A DNA stretch of 28,932 bases, from contig CALFCS010000033.1 in NCBI GenBank assembly GCA_937950565.1, positions 1-28,932 on the forward strand. Direction: 5' to 3'. Every line of letters begins with the position of its first letter. The stretch's first letter is position 1. The notes beneath the pieces were generated by a model. That model ran no database searches and was not told the origin of the DNA. It saw nothing but the letters and a program-made list of their open reading frames with translations. The translations under genes were made by a program, and so were the position numbers. Of the stretch, positions 1 to 7,373 are shown in pieces. The stretch comes from an uncultured Lachnospiraceae bacterium (GTDB lineage: Bacteria > Bacillota > Clostridia > Lachnospirales > Lachnospiraceae).

Positions 1-2
1 TT

Positions 3-68
3 GTCTTTGATGGGGATTTTGAAAAAGTAAAAGAAAAAATATTAAAAATAGCGGGAGAGGAACAATGA
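3..68 (+). CDS. C-terminal tail of an unidentified protein (5' partial)
   Basis: The window opens inside a reading frame that runs without interruption to a TGA. It encodes 21 residues ending in KILKIAGEEQ, a charged and probably helical tail. The stop overlaps the start of the next gene in an ATGA arrangement, the signature of translational coupling, so the two genes probably share an operon. Too little remains to name the family. Confidence 0.6.
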   Translation, partial: VFDGDFEKVKEKILKIAGEEQ

Positions 69-1054
69 AAGCACTTATTATTGGAAGCAGGGCAAGATAT
101 GAAAAATTTTATCCGGGGACAGAATTTGCTGATTCAGTAGAGAAGGTATATGTGGATATGGGAACGCCGGAAGAAGAGATTCTTTCTCTGGCAGGAGATG
201 CAGATTACCTTGCGGCGGATGCTATTGCAAAGGTTTCCGCAAAATTGATTGAAAATATGCCGAAGCTCAAGGTTATCCATTCAGAAGGAGTAGGATTTAA
301 TGGCATTGATACGGAAGCGGCGGCAGCAAGAAATATTTACGTGTGTAATAACCGGGGGATTAATGCTTCAGCGGTAGCGGAGCAGACAATCCTGCTTATG
401 CTTGGCCTGTTGAGGGATGTGGTAGAAGGAAACGAAGTGGTTCGGCAGGGCTTACAGATACAGACGAAAGAACGGAAGATGGTAGAAGGAATTACGGAAC
501 TTGGAGACTGCCGGATCGGTCTGATTGGATTTGGAGATATTGCCAAGGCGACGGCTCTTTGTCTGAAGCCTTTTGGATGTGAAGTCTTCTATTATGCAAA
601 GCATCGGAAATCACCAGAGGTAGAGGAAACGTATGATGTATCTTGGGCAGACCTGGAGCAAATGGCGACTACCTGTGATATGATTAGTATCCATGTACCT
701 GTTACACCGGAGACAGAGGGGATGATTGACGAGGCATTTTTCAGGAAGATGAAGCCTGGTGCATATATTATCAATACCGCCCGGGGAGAAATCATAGATA
801 ATGAGGCGTTGAAAAAAGCGCTGATAGAGGGATGGATCGGCGGGGCAGGACTAGATACGGTAGCGCCGGAGCCGGTTCCTTATGGACATCTGCTTACGAC
901 TCTGCCGGAGGAGATTCAGAAGAAGGTTCTTTTGTCCCCGCATATAGGCGGAATCACGACCAGTACATTCAAACGTGCCCACAGAAATATCTGGAAGGCA
1001 TTTGAAGATGTAGGAAATGGCAGGAAACCAGCAAATGTCGTGAATGGAATATAG
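65..1054 (+). CDS. D-isomer-specific 2-hydroxyacid dehydrogenase family protein
   Basis: This 329-residue protein has the two-part layout of NAD-dependent D-2-hydroxyacid dehydrogenases: a split catalytic domain around a Rossmann fold. The nucleotide-binding motif GLIGFG lies at residues 152-157. The family's catalytic trio is visible: Arg240 in NTARGE, Glu269 in the APEP segment and His293 in LSPHIGG. The family reduces 2-oxoacids to D-2-hydroxyacids or the reverse, in the cytosol; members act on phosphoglycerate, lactate, glyoxylate and others, and the sequence does not tell me which applies. It follows the previous gene with an ATGA overlap and a GGGAGAGG Shine-Dalgarno. The alkD-like gene begins 12 bases downstream, but no functional link is evident. 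The lack of an ACT domain and the length argue against a long-form SerA. Confidence 0.88.
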   Translation: MKALIIGSRARYEKFYPGTEFADSVEKVYVDMGTPEEEILSLAGDADYLAADAIAKVSAKLIENMPKLKVIHSEGVGFNGIDTEAAAARNIYVCNNRGINASAVAEQTILLMLGLLRDVVEGNEVVRQGLQIQTKERKMVEGITELGDCRIGLIGFGDIAKATALCLKPFGCEVFYYAKHRKSPEVEETYDVSWADLEQMATTCDMISIHVPVTPETEGMIDEAFFRKMKPGAYIINTARGEIIDNEALKKALIEGWIGGAGLDTVAPEPVPYGHLLTTLPEEIQKKVLLSPHIGGITTSTFKRAHRNIWKAFEDVGNGRKPANVVNGI

Positions 1055-1066
1055 GAGACGTAAAGG

Positions 1067-1768
1067 ATGTTTGAGGAGATTAGAGAGCAGCTTCTGGAGT
1101 CGGTTGATGACAAGTACAGAGATTTTAACCGTTCTCTGGTGCCAGGGGAAATCGCGCCAATGATTGGGGTTCGCATGCCAAAGCTCCGTGAGATAGCAAA
1201 GCAGATTGCACGGGAAAATGGAAGGGAATATATCCAGGAAGTGAAAGAAGCGGAAGCAGCCGGAGATGTTTTGCATGAGGAATTGCTTCTTCACGGAATT
1301 GTGATCGGATATTTGAAGTGTGATATAGAAGAACGTATGGAGCTTCTGGATGCATTTGTTCCGGTTATCAATAACTGGGCAGTATGTGACTGTAGCTGTA
1401 TGACATACAAATTTATGAAAAAAGATGCGGAAGTATGGTTTGCATATCTATTAAAATATACAGAGAGTGAGCGGGAATATGAGATTCGTTTTGCACTGGT
1501 GTCTATGCTTGCCCATTTTGTAACAGAGGCTTTTATTGACCGTGTCCTAGAGGTTATGAATGATATTCACCATGAAGGATATTATGTAAAAATGGCGGCC
1601 GCATGGGCGGTATCGGTCTGTTTTGTGAAATTTCCGGAGAAAACGAAGCTGTTTTTACAGGAGAATCAGATGGATGATTTCACCCAGAATAAATCCATTC
1701 AGAAAATCCGTGAATCTTATAGAGTGAGCAGGGAAGACAAAGAACTCATAAAGAACTGGAAGCGTTAA
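1067..1768 (+). CDS. AlkD-like DNA alkylation repair protein (HEAT-repeat glycosylase)
   Basis: This 233-residue, helix-rich protein matches the DNA alkylation repair (AlkD) family, which excises positively charged alkylated bases such as N3- and N7-alkylpurines using a concave surface of HEAT-like repeats. The family hallmark is seen as NNWAVCDC, with Trp104 and Asp108. Arg141 in YEIRFALVSMLAHF sits at about the right distance to be the third catalytic-cleft residue. Length is normal for the family. The start is ATG with GGAGACG a few bases upstream. A hairpin with a short T-run follows at 1787-1829 and probably ends the transcript. Some AlkD relatives are poorly active, so activity here is inferred from the conserved Trp/Asp/Arg set. 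Confidence 0.87.
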   Translation: MFEEIREQLLESVDDKYRDFNRSLVPGEIAPMIGVRMPKLREIAKQIARENGREYIQEVKEAEAAGDVLHEELLLHGIVIGYLKCDIEERMELLDAFVPVINNWAVCDCSCMTYKFMKKDAEVWFAYLLKYTESEREYEIRFALVSMLAHFVTEAFIDRVLEVMNDIHHEGYYVKMAAAWAVSVCFVKFPEKTKLFLQENQMDDFTQNKSIQKIRESYRVSREDKELIKNWKR

Positions 1769-1773
1769 TTTTT

Positions 1774-1802
1774 GCATAATCAGAAGAATGCCATCATAGA
1801 TT
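1774..1802 (+). promoter_or_regulatory. candidate sigma-E (sporulation) promoter for yqfC-yqfD
   Basis: GCATAAT at 1774-1780 and CATAGATT at 1795-1802 are separated by 14 bases. Against the Bacillus sigma-E consensus (KMATATT, 13-15 bases, CATACAHT) each element differs at one position. The downstream genes yqfC and yqfD are known mother-cell genes in Bacillus subtilis. Predicted transcription start is about 1808-1811. This is a by-eye match. Confidence 0.55.
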
Positions 1803-1829
1803 ATTATAAAATCCATGAGTGGCATTTTT
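1787..1829 (+). terminator. probable intrinsic terminator after the alkD-like gene
   Basis: AATGCCA (1787-1793) pairs perfectly with TGGCATT (1820-1826). The stem extends by TCA (1794-1796) with TGA (1816-1818) across a one-base bulge. The 3' arm runs into five T residues at 1825-1829. The loop is 19 bases and the stem is not GC-rich, so strength is probably moderate. The hairpin overlaps the candidate sigma-E promoter and the start region of yqfC. Confidence 0.5.
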
Positions 1830-1830
1830 C

Positions 1831-2127
1831 ATGAAAACGAAAAAGAAATCAAGAGAAAAGGAACAGTCTTTGAAAAGTAAAATAGCAGGAGCTTCAGAAC
1901 TTCCGAAGGATGTGGTGCTTGGACAGCCGGTCGTTACCGTGCTTGGACAGACGGAGCTGACGATAGAGAATTACCGGGGAATTACAGAATATACGGATGT
2001 GTTGATCCGGCTTCAGACAAAAGCCGGGCAGATCCGGGTTACGGGACGTAATCTCTGTGTGGAATATTATACAAATGATGATATGAAGATTACAGGTTTG
2101 ATTGAACAGATCGAATATCAGCATTAG
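1831..2127 (+). CDS. yqfC: YqfC/YabP family sporulation protein
   Basis: This short protein (98 residues from this ATG) matches the YqfC/YabP family: a basic N-terminus, then a small beta-rich domain of the form LGQPVVTVLGQTELTIENYRG followed by L-x-T-x-x-G-x-I-x-V-x-G. In Bacillus subtilis yqfC is transcribed in the mother cell under sigma-E; its biochemical role is not well defined. An alternative GTG start lies at 1819, but it would sit only about ten bases from the predicted sigma-E transcription start and has no Shine-Dalgarno, so I prefer the ATG at 1831. The ribosome site there is also weak (GAGTGG). The gene is immediately followed by yqfD, the usual Firmicute order. Confidence 0.85.
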   Translation: MKTKKKSREKEQSLKSKIAGASELPKDVVLGQPVVTVLGQTELTIENYRGITEYTDVLIRLQTKAGQIRVTGRNLCVEYYTNDDMKITGLIEQIEYQH

Positions 2128-2145
2128 AGGGGGAAGGATGAGAAG

Positions 2146-3399
2146 ATGTTATTTAAAATTCTCCAATATATGCAGGGATTTCTCCGCATCCGTATTACAG
2201 GATATTCCGCCGAGAGATTTCTGAATGCGTGTCGTTACAGAGGAATTCATTTATGGAACATGAAGCCATGTGGGAATGCCTATGAAATGAATATTACAAT
2301 ACGAGGGTTCAGGCAGATTAAACCGATTGTGCGGAAAACGGGAACAAAAGTGGTCATCCTACAGCGCATCGGTTTTCCTTTTTTTTTGTACAGATACCGC
2401 AAAAGAAAAATATTTTTTGCGGGTGCCGGGATGTTCTGCCTGCTTCTTTATTTTCTGTCCGGAATGATATGGAAGATTGATATCCGTGGCAATCTCACAA
2501 GGACAGATGAAACAATCCTTGAATTTCTGGATACAAAGGAAATCCGAAATGGCATGAAGAGAGCAGACGTGGATTGTGCCGGAATCGTAAGGGATATCCG
2601 AAAGGAATTTGATGATATTATATGGGTATCTGCATCCATTGAGGGGACAAAATTAATGATACAGGTAAAAGAAAACCGGGATTCCATTTCTGCTTCGAAG
2701 GAAGAGAAGGAAGAACAAAAGGCGGTTGATATTGTCTCGGATGTAGATGGTACGATTACGGAAATTGTCACGAGAAGAGGAATTCCACTCGTAGAGAAAG
2801 GCTCTCAGGTAAAAGCGGGAGATATTCTTGTATCCGGGCAGGTGCCGGTGAATAATGATGCCGGAGAGACGGTTTCCTATCAGTATCAGGAAGCAGACGC
2901 TGATATTAAAGCAGAAACGTCCATTTTTTATAAAGACGACCAGGAACTCACCTGTGAATTGAAAAAATACGAGAAAGGGAAGAGATGGAAGTATTATGTG
3001 AAATTTGGGGAGTTTCGAATCGGTGTCGGCAGAACCGGAAACAAACAGAAAAATGTGGAGCGCTACAGCAGTGAAAAGCAGCTGGAGTTATTTCGGGGAT
3101 TTTATCTTCCAATTGTTGTCGGGAAGAATAGAGTGATTCCGTATAGCAAAATTTCAAAATCCTATAGCGAAGAGGAGTATCAGTCCATTCTAAGTGAAAG
3201 ATTTGAGCGATATTGTGAAGATTTACAAAAAAAAGGGGTAGAAATTATCGGGAATGATGTTAAAATATACACAGGGTTCGAAAAAGCAGAAGCAAAGGGG
3301 ACTCTTGTTGTGATGAAACCGATTGGAAAAAAGAAGAATGCTGATCTTATCACAATTCCGGAACAGATACAGGAAAATGAGGAGTCAGGAGAAGAATAG
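2146..3399 (+). CDS. yqfD: Sporulation protein YqfD
   Basis: This 417-residue membrane protein is recognisable as YqfD from its place after yqfC and its layout. A basic N-terminal domain of about 85 residues is followed by one transmembrane segment at about residues 89-109 and a large extracytoplasmic region with a POTRA-like start (KIDIRGNLTRTDETILEFLD). A Ser/Lys/Glu-rich stretch near residue 180 precedes the conserved segment DVDGTITEIVTRRGIPLVEKG. In Bacillus it is expressed in the mother cell during sporulation; the exact function is unknown. The ATG has AGGGGGAAGG about ten bases upstream. A run of nine T residues at 2379-2387 and eight A residues near 3229-3236 are slippage-prone, but the frame is intact. 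The stop abuts the phoH start. Confidence 0.9.
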   Translation: MLFKILQYMQGFLRIRITGYSAERFLNACRYRGIHLWNMKPCGNAYEMNITIRGFRQIKPIVRKTGTKVVILQRIGFPFFLYRYRKRKIFFAGAGMFCLLLYFLSGMIWKIDIRGNLTRTDETILEFLDTKEIRNGMKRADVDCAGIVRDIRKEFDDIIWVSASIEGTKLMIQVKENRDSISASKEEKEEQKAVDIVSDVDGTITEIVTRRGIPLVEKGSQVKAGDILVSGQVPVNNDAGETVSYQYQEADADIKAETSIFYKDDQELTCELKKYEKGKRWKYYVKFGEFRIGVGRTGNKQKNVERYSSEKQLELFRGFYLPIVVGKNRVIPYSKISKSYSEEEYQSILSERFERYCEDLQKKGVEIIGNDVKIYTGFEKAEAKGTLVVMKPIGKKKNADLITIPEQIQENEESGEE

Positions 3400-4392
3400 A
3401 TGGGAATCATGGAAACGATCATGGAGATACCGGCTGAACATGAGGCAAATGTATTTGGCCAGTTTGACGTGTATGCAAAGAAAATCGAAAGGACATTGAA
3501 TGTTACGCTGATTGCCAGAGGAGAGAGTATTAAGATTATGGGCGAAGCGGCGCGGGTTGAAAAAGCACGGACAGTGCTTTCGAAGCTTACCGAGCTTTCC
3601 AGACGTGGAAATACGATACAGGAACAAAATGTGGATTATACACTCTCGCTTGTTATGGAGGACAGTGGAGAAGATGTGCTTGAGATAGATAAAGATGTCA
3701 TCTGCCATACCTTACAGGGAAAGCCGATTAAACCAAAAACTTTTGGACAGAAGAATTATGTGGATGCAATTCGAAGTAAGATGATTGTATTTGGCCTTGG
3801 GCCTGCCGGAACCGGGAAGACCTACCTTGCGATGGCGATGGCGATTACAGCGTTTAAAAATAATGAGGTTGGAAGAATTATTCTTACGAGACCGGCAATT
3901 GAAGCCGGAGAAAAACTGGGATTTCTTCCGGGCGACCTGCAGAGCAAAATTGATCCATATCTGCGTCCGCTTTATGATGCTTTGTATCAGATCATGGGAG
4001 CAGAAAGTTTTCTTAAGAATTCTGAAAAGGGACTGATAGAGGTTGCGCCTCTTGCCTATATGAGAGGGCGGACTTTGGATAATGCCTTTATTATTCTGGA
4101 TGAAGCCCAGAATACGACTCCGGCTCAGATGAAAATGTTTTTGACCCGAATTGGATTCGGTTCGAAGGTTGTGATCACGGGAGATGAGACGCAAAAGGAT
4201 TTGGCGGCCGGCCAGGCTTCCGGTCTTGATGTTGCGATCCGGGTCGTGAAAAAGATTGAAGATATCGGAATCTGCCGTCTGACAAGCAAAGATGTTGTCC
4301 GTCATCCGCTTGTCCAGAAGATTGTTAAGGCATATGAAGAATATGAAAGTAAAGCGAAAACCCGCGGAAAAGACAGAAGGAGAAAATCATGA
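3400..4392 (+). CDS. phoH: PhoH family protein (PhoH-like ATPase)
   Basis: This 330-residue protein has an N-terminal KH-like segment (about residues 15-70) and a P-loop ATPase domain. Walker A GPAGTGKT is at residues 134-141 and Walker B IILDEAQ has Asp234-Glu235. This is the PhoH/PhoL family, cytosolic ATPases next to ybeY in many bacteria and suspected to act in RNA metabolism. It begins directly after the yqfD stop, with a GGAG-type site inside the yqfD end, and overlaps ybeY by 4 bases (ATGA). That tight packing implies one transcript. If the only upstream promoter were sigma-E, phoH and ybeY would be sporulation-only, so read-through or an unseen promoter is likely. Confidence 0.93.
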   Translation: MGIMETIMEIPAEHEANVFGQFDVYAKKIERTLNVTLIARGESIKIMGEAARVEKARTVLSKLTELSRRGNTIQEQNVDYTLSLVMEDSGEDVLEIDKDVICHTLQGKPIKPKTFGQKNYVDAIRSKMIVFGLGPAGTGKTYLAMAMAITAFKNNEVGRIILTRPAIEAGEKLGFLPGDLQSKIDPYLRPLYDALYQIMGAESFLKNSEKGLIEVAPLAYMRGRTLDNAFIILDEAQNTTPAQMKMFLTRIGFGSKVVITGDETQKDLAAGQASGLDVAIRVVKKIEDIGICRLTSKDVVRHPLVQKIVKAYEEYESKAKTRGKDRRRKS

Positions 4393-4883
4393 CACTGTAT
4401 TATGAAGAAGAAGGCGATTTAATACTTCCAATTGCATGTGAAGAGACTGCAAGACAAGTAATCGAGGAAGCGCTTGACTATATTGGGTGTCCATATGAGG
4501 TTGAAGTGAATCTGCTTCTCACGATGAATGAAGAGATTCGTGTAATGAACCGGGAGTTCCGTGGCATTGACAGGGAGACCGATGTGTTGTCATTTCCTAT
4601 GGTTGAGTATGAAACTCCGGGGGAATTTGATTTTCTGGAAGAGCGGGAGGACTGTTTTCATCCGGAAAGCGGCGAGCTTCTTTTGGGAGATATTGTCATT
4701 TCAAAAGAAAAGGTTTTGTCACAGGCAGCTGAGTTCGGACATGCCCCAAAACGGGAATTTGCTTTCTTGATTGTACATTCTGTGTTACACTTAGCGGGGT
4801 TTGATCATATGGAGGATGATGAGAGACTCATCATGGAAGAAAAACAACGTCAGATTTTAGAAAAGATGAACATTTTACGATAA
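4389..4883 (+). CDS. ybeY: Endoribonuclease YbeY (rRNA maturation factor)
   Basis: This 164-residue protein carries the UPF0054 zinc motif H-x3-H-x5-H as HSVLHLAGFDH (His130, His134, His140), preceded by the usual MNREFRGIDRETDVLSFP segment. YbeY is a zinc-dependent single-strand RNase acting in 16S rRNA 3'-end maturation and ribosome quality control. Length is normal. It overlaps phoH by 4 bases with a GAAGGAGAAAATC site before the ATG. In many Firmicutes pgpH lies between phoH and ybeY, and dgkA, cdd and era follow; none of these is here. A SpoVB-like gene follows instead, 14 bases downstream. Confidence 0.95.
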   Translation: MTLYYEEEGDLILPIACEETARQVIEEALDYIGCPYEVEVNLLLTMNEEIRVMNREFRGIDRETDVLSFPMVEYETPGEFDFLEEREDCFHPESGELLLGDIVISKEKVLSQAAEFGHAPKREFAFLIVHSVLHLAGFDHMEDDERLIMEEKQRQILEKMNILR

Positions 4884-4897
4884 AATGGAGTTGAGTT

Positions 4898-6556
4898 ATG
4901 GCTGATAGCGGAAAACGAAAAGAAAAAAACTTTCTTGTACAGGGATCCATTCTTGCAATTGCAGGAGTGATTACAAAAATTATCGGAGCGGTATACCGGG
5001 TTCCCCTCGTAAATATACTGGGAGATAAGGGAATGGGGTATTATGGAGTGGCATTTCAGATTTATGCCATTGCACTTACCCTGACTTCTTACAGTCTGCC
5101 GCTTGCCGTTTCAAAGCTTGTATCAGCGAGGGTGGCGACCGGACAATATAAAAATGCATATAAGGTGTTTCGGGGAGCAATTCTGTTTGCCATTCTTGTG
5201 GGCGGCACTACCACTGCGATTATTTTCTTTGGCGCTGATTTTATCGCCTCTGAGTTTATGGCAATGAAGCTGAGCGCTTATGCGCTGAAGGTGCTTGCTC
5301 CCTGCATATTAATTGTAGCGCTTCTCGGAGTGTTCCGGGGATTTTTCCAGGGAAATGGTTCTATGGTTCCGACAGCGGTATCCCAGATATTGGAGCAGGT
5401 GGTCAATGCGGCTGTCAGCATTGGCGGTGCATATTTGCTTCTGAAAGTTGGAATGAAGGTTGCAGAGGAAAAGCATGTCAAATCATATGGCGCTGCATAT
5501 GCGGCCGCGGGCGGCACGCTTGGTACAGTAATTGGAGCTTTATCAGCGCTTTTATTTTTGGTGTTCATTTTCCTGACATACAGACGTGTGTTAAAACGGC
5601 AGATGCGCCGAGACCGCAGACATCGAAGCGAAAGCTTCCAGAAGATTTTTAAGCTTCTTCTTATTACAATCGCACCAGTGCTTTTAAGCTCTACTGTTTA
5701 TAATCTATGTGGAGTTGTAGATAATGCTATGTTTGGCAAGATTATGGCGGTTCAGGGACACAAAGAAAGCGAATATGCCGCTTTAATCGGAATCTTAAGT
5801 GGTAAATATGATACACTGATTAATGTTCCGCTGGCGATTTCTAATGCACTGGCAGCCTCTCTTATTCCAAGTCTGATACTGACAGTCAAGACGGGAAGCA
5901 AGAAACAGGTACATAACAAGATACAGCTTTTTGCCAGGTTTGACATGATGATTGCGATTCCAAGTGCGGCGGCATTTATTGTGCTGGCAAAACCGCTTCT
6001 TGATCTTCTTTTCTTTACGGAGAATAATCAGACGGCGGCTTCGATGCTTCAGCTTGGTGCGGTTTCAGTTGTATTTTACTGCCTGTCGACCGTTACCAAT
6101 GCTGTTCTTCAGGGAATTGATAAAATGATGATACCAGTCAAAAATGCGGCGATAGCGCTCGGAATACATATAGTGGCCTTGTTTGTCATGATGGTCGCAT
6201 TCCGGTGGGGAATTTATGCGGTTATTATTAGTAAAATTGTATTTTCGGCATCCGTCTGCATTTTGAATGCCCATGCACTCAGGGAGCATCTGGGATATGT
6301 TCAGGAACAGAGAAAAACATTTATGATTCCGGTGATTGCATCTGTGATTATGGGCGCCCTGGCATTTCTTCTGCATCTTGTTCTGGAACTGTTTATCAAT
6401 ATACAGATTGCAACTCTTCTTACACTTCCGGTAGCAGTGGCTGTGTATGGTGCGGCGCTGGTTCTTTTGGGTGGTGTTACTGAGAGCGAATTAGAGCAGA
6501 TGCCGAAAGGAAGATTGCTTATAAAAATATGCCGAAAGGTAAAATTGTTCCGTTAA
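4898..6556 (+). CDS. SpoVB/MurJ-like polysaccharide or lipid-linked precursor flippase
   Basis: This 552-residue polytopic protein of the MATE/MVF (MOP) superfamily has about fourteen hydrophobic segments. Its N-terminus (KNFLVQGSILAIAGVITKII) and the GDKGMGYYGVAFQIY region are typical of the SpoVB/YtgP group. Members move lipid-linked cell-wall or polysaccharide precursors across the cytoplasmic membrane; SpoVB itself is needed for spore cortex, whereas YtgP/MurJ types serve vegetative peptidoglycan. Sequence alone does not decide which role this one has. Its place after yqfC-yqfD-phoH-ybeY is suggestive of, but no proof for, a sporulation role. A GGAG site lies 7 bases before the ATG. It ends at the bidirectional hairpin at 6585-6628. 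Confidence 0.87.
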   Translation: MADSGKRKEKNFLVQGSILAIAGVITKIIGAVYRVPLVNILGDKGMGYYGVAFQIYAIALTLTSYSLPLAVSKLVSARVATGQYKNAYKVFRGAILFAILVGGTTTAIIFFGADFIASEFMAMKLSAYALKVLAPCILIVALLGVFRGFFQGNGSMVPTAVSQILEQVVNAAVSIGGAYLLLKVGMKVAEEKHVKSYGAAYAAAGGTLGTVIGALSALLFLVFIFLTYRRVLKRQMRRDRRHRSESFQKIFKLLLITIAPVLLSSTVYNLCGVVDNAMFGKIMAVQGHKESEYAALIGILSGKYDTLINVPLAISNALAASLIPSLILTVKTGSKKQVHNKIQLFARFDMMIAIPSAAAFIVLAKPLLDLLFFTENNQTAASMLQLGAVSVVFYCLSTVTNAVLQGIDKMMIPVKNAAIALGIHIVALFVMMVAFRWGIYAVIISKIVFSASVCILNAHALREHLGYVQEQRKTFMIPVIASVIMGALAFLLHLVLELFINIQIATLLTLPVAVAVYGAALVLLGGVTESELEQMPKGRLLIKICRKVKLFR

Positions 6557-6584
6557 TCTTTTATTTTGAATTACAAATGAGAAG

Positions 6585-6628
6585 AAATGAACCGTCAGCC
6601 AGAATCCATTCCGACAGACGGTTCATTT
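6585..6628. terminator. bidirectional intrinsic terminator between convergent genes
   Basis: AAATGAACCGTC (6585-6596) is the exact reverse complement of GACGGTTCATTT (6617-6628), a 12-bp perfect stem around a 20-base loop. T residues follow on the plus strand (6626-6629) and A residues precede it, which gives T residues on the minus strand. It sits between the ends of the converging flippase gene and the BofC-type gene, so it can serve both. Confidence 0.82.
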
Positions 6629-6633
6629 TGTAA

Positions 6634-7014
6634 TCAGCTCGTATAATTTTCCAGAAAACCATAAAGCTCCTCTATGCCCTCCAGATATTTTCCGTTTCGT
6701 ATTTCTTCACGCAGACTATCCGGAAGCTCATCATAACGAATATCCGTATATTCATAAGGGGTTTTCCTATCACTTAAATACACGACAACATATCCGTTTA
6801 CTTCCATAAGATAATAGCAGTCTTCTTTCAGGGCAGTTCCTTCGGCGGCAATAGATTCTTCCTCTTCACGCGCTGCCTGTTCCTCTTGAATGAGACGCGT
6901 CTTTTCCTCTGCCCGTTCCAGCGTATATTTTCTGCTTAGCTGATAAGCGCACGTAAGAATGAAAATTGACAGAATTGATATAACAAAAAATCCGATACCA
7001 TATTTATTTTTCAT
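6634..7014 (-). CDS. Small membrane-anchored protein with BofC C-terminal-type domain
   Basis: This 126-residue protein has an N-terminal transmembrane anchor (about residues 7-25, FFVISILSIFILTCAY), a charged Glu/Arg-rich coiled-coil-like linker (about 28-58), and a C-terminal domain beginning YYLMEVNGYVVVYLSDRK. It ends in a LEGIEELYGFLENYTS segment that closely resembles the BofC C-terminal domain. In Bacillus, BofC is a forespore protein that restrains SpoIVB signalling during sigma-K activation. This protein lacks room for the BofC N-terminal domain, so the link to that checkpoint is only by domain resemblance. It is the only gene here on the minus strand, with AAGGAG eight bases before its ATG and its own terminator, so it is monocistronic. 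I see no convincing promoter in the 137 bases upstream. Confidence 0.75.
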   Translation of the reverse strand: MKNKYGIGFFVISILSIFILTCAYQLSRKYTLERAEEKTRLIQEEQAAREEEESIAAEGTALKEDCYYLMEVNGYVVVYLSDRKTPYEYTDIRYDELPDSLREEIRNGKYLEGIEELYGFLENYTS

Positions 7015-7093
7015 ACGGACAACTCCTTTTTAAAGATAGTGTTGCCGGTCTAAGGTATTTTTATACAAAAGGAAAATCCGGCAGAAATTAAAG

Positions 7094-7122
7094 TGGACTT
7101 CCGGCATGAGATAGTGTAAGAT
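7094..7122 (+). promoter_or_regulatory. candidate sigma-A promoter for the DUF896-cyclo-ligase-DUF4250-miaB run
   Basis: TGGACT (7094-7099) and TAAGAT (7117-7122) are separated by 17 bases; each matches the vegetative consensus at four of six positions. The position suits a leader of about 25 bases before the DUF896 gene. The divergent intergenic region also contains TGCCGG/CCGGCA inverted segments, which have no assigned role. Confidence 0.4.
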
Positions 7123-7151
7123 AAATAAAGTGCCAGGAAAGGATGAAGATC

Positions 7152-7373
7152 ATGGATGAAAAGAAAATTGCACGTATCAATGAATTATATCATAAGTCAA
7201 AAGCAGAAGGACTTAATGAAGAAGAATTGAAAGAACAGCAGATATTAAGAAGGGAATATATTGATTCCTTTAAAAGAAATTTGAGAAGCCAGCTTGATCA
7301 GATTTCAATTGTGGAAAAAGATGGAAGCATAACAGATCTGGGTGAAAAATTTGGAGCAAAAAAAGGAAATTAG
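7152..7373 (+). CDS. DUF896 (UPF0291, YnzC-like) small protein
   Basis: This 73-residue protein shows the DUF896 signature KIARINELYHKSKAEGLNEE followed by EQQILRREYIDSFKRNLRSQLD, a two-helix hairpin known from Bacillus YnzC. The family is cytosolic, small and without a firm biochemical role. An upstream in-frame ATG at 7143 touches the AGGAAAGG ribosome site, whereas the ATG at 7152 has it at a normal distance, so I use 7152. The 3' end overlaps the next gene by 32 bases, which suggests translational coupling with the folate enzyme. Confidence 0.85.
   Translation: MDEKKIARINELYHKSKAEGLNEEELKEQQILRREYIDSFKRNLRSQLDQISIVEKDGSITDLGEKFGAKKGN

Noticed and set aside
4871..4887. CATTTTA-CGA-TAAAATG inverted repeat at the ybeY stop
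   Set aside because: The stem is seven bp and almost all A/T, has no T-run, and overlaps the next ribosome site. It is unlikely to be a terminator.
7046..7107. Repeated CCGGCA/TGCCGG words in the divergent intergenic region as an operator
   Set aside because: There are only short six-base matches at uneven spacing, with no recognised regulator site.
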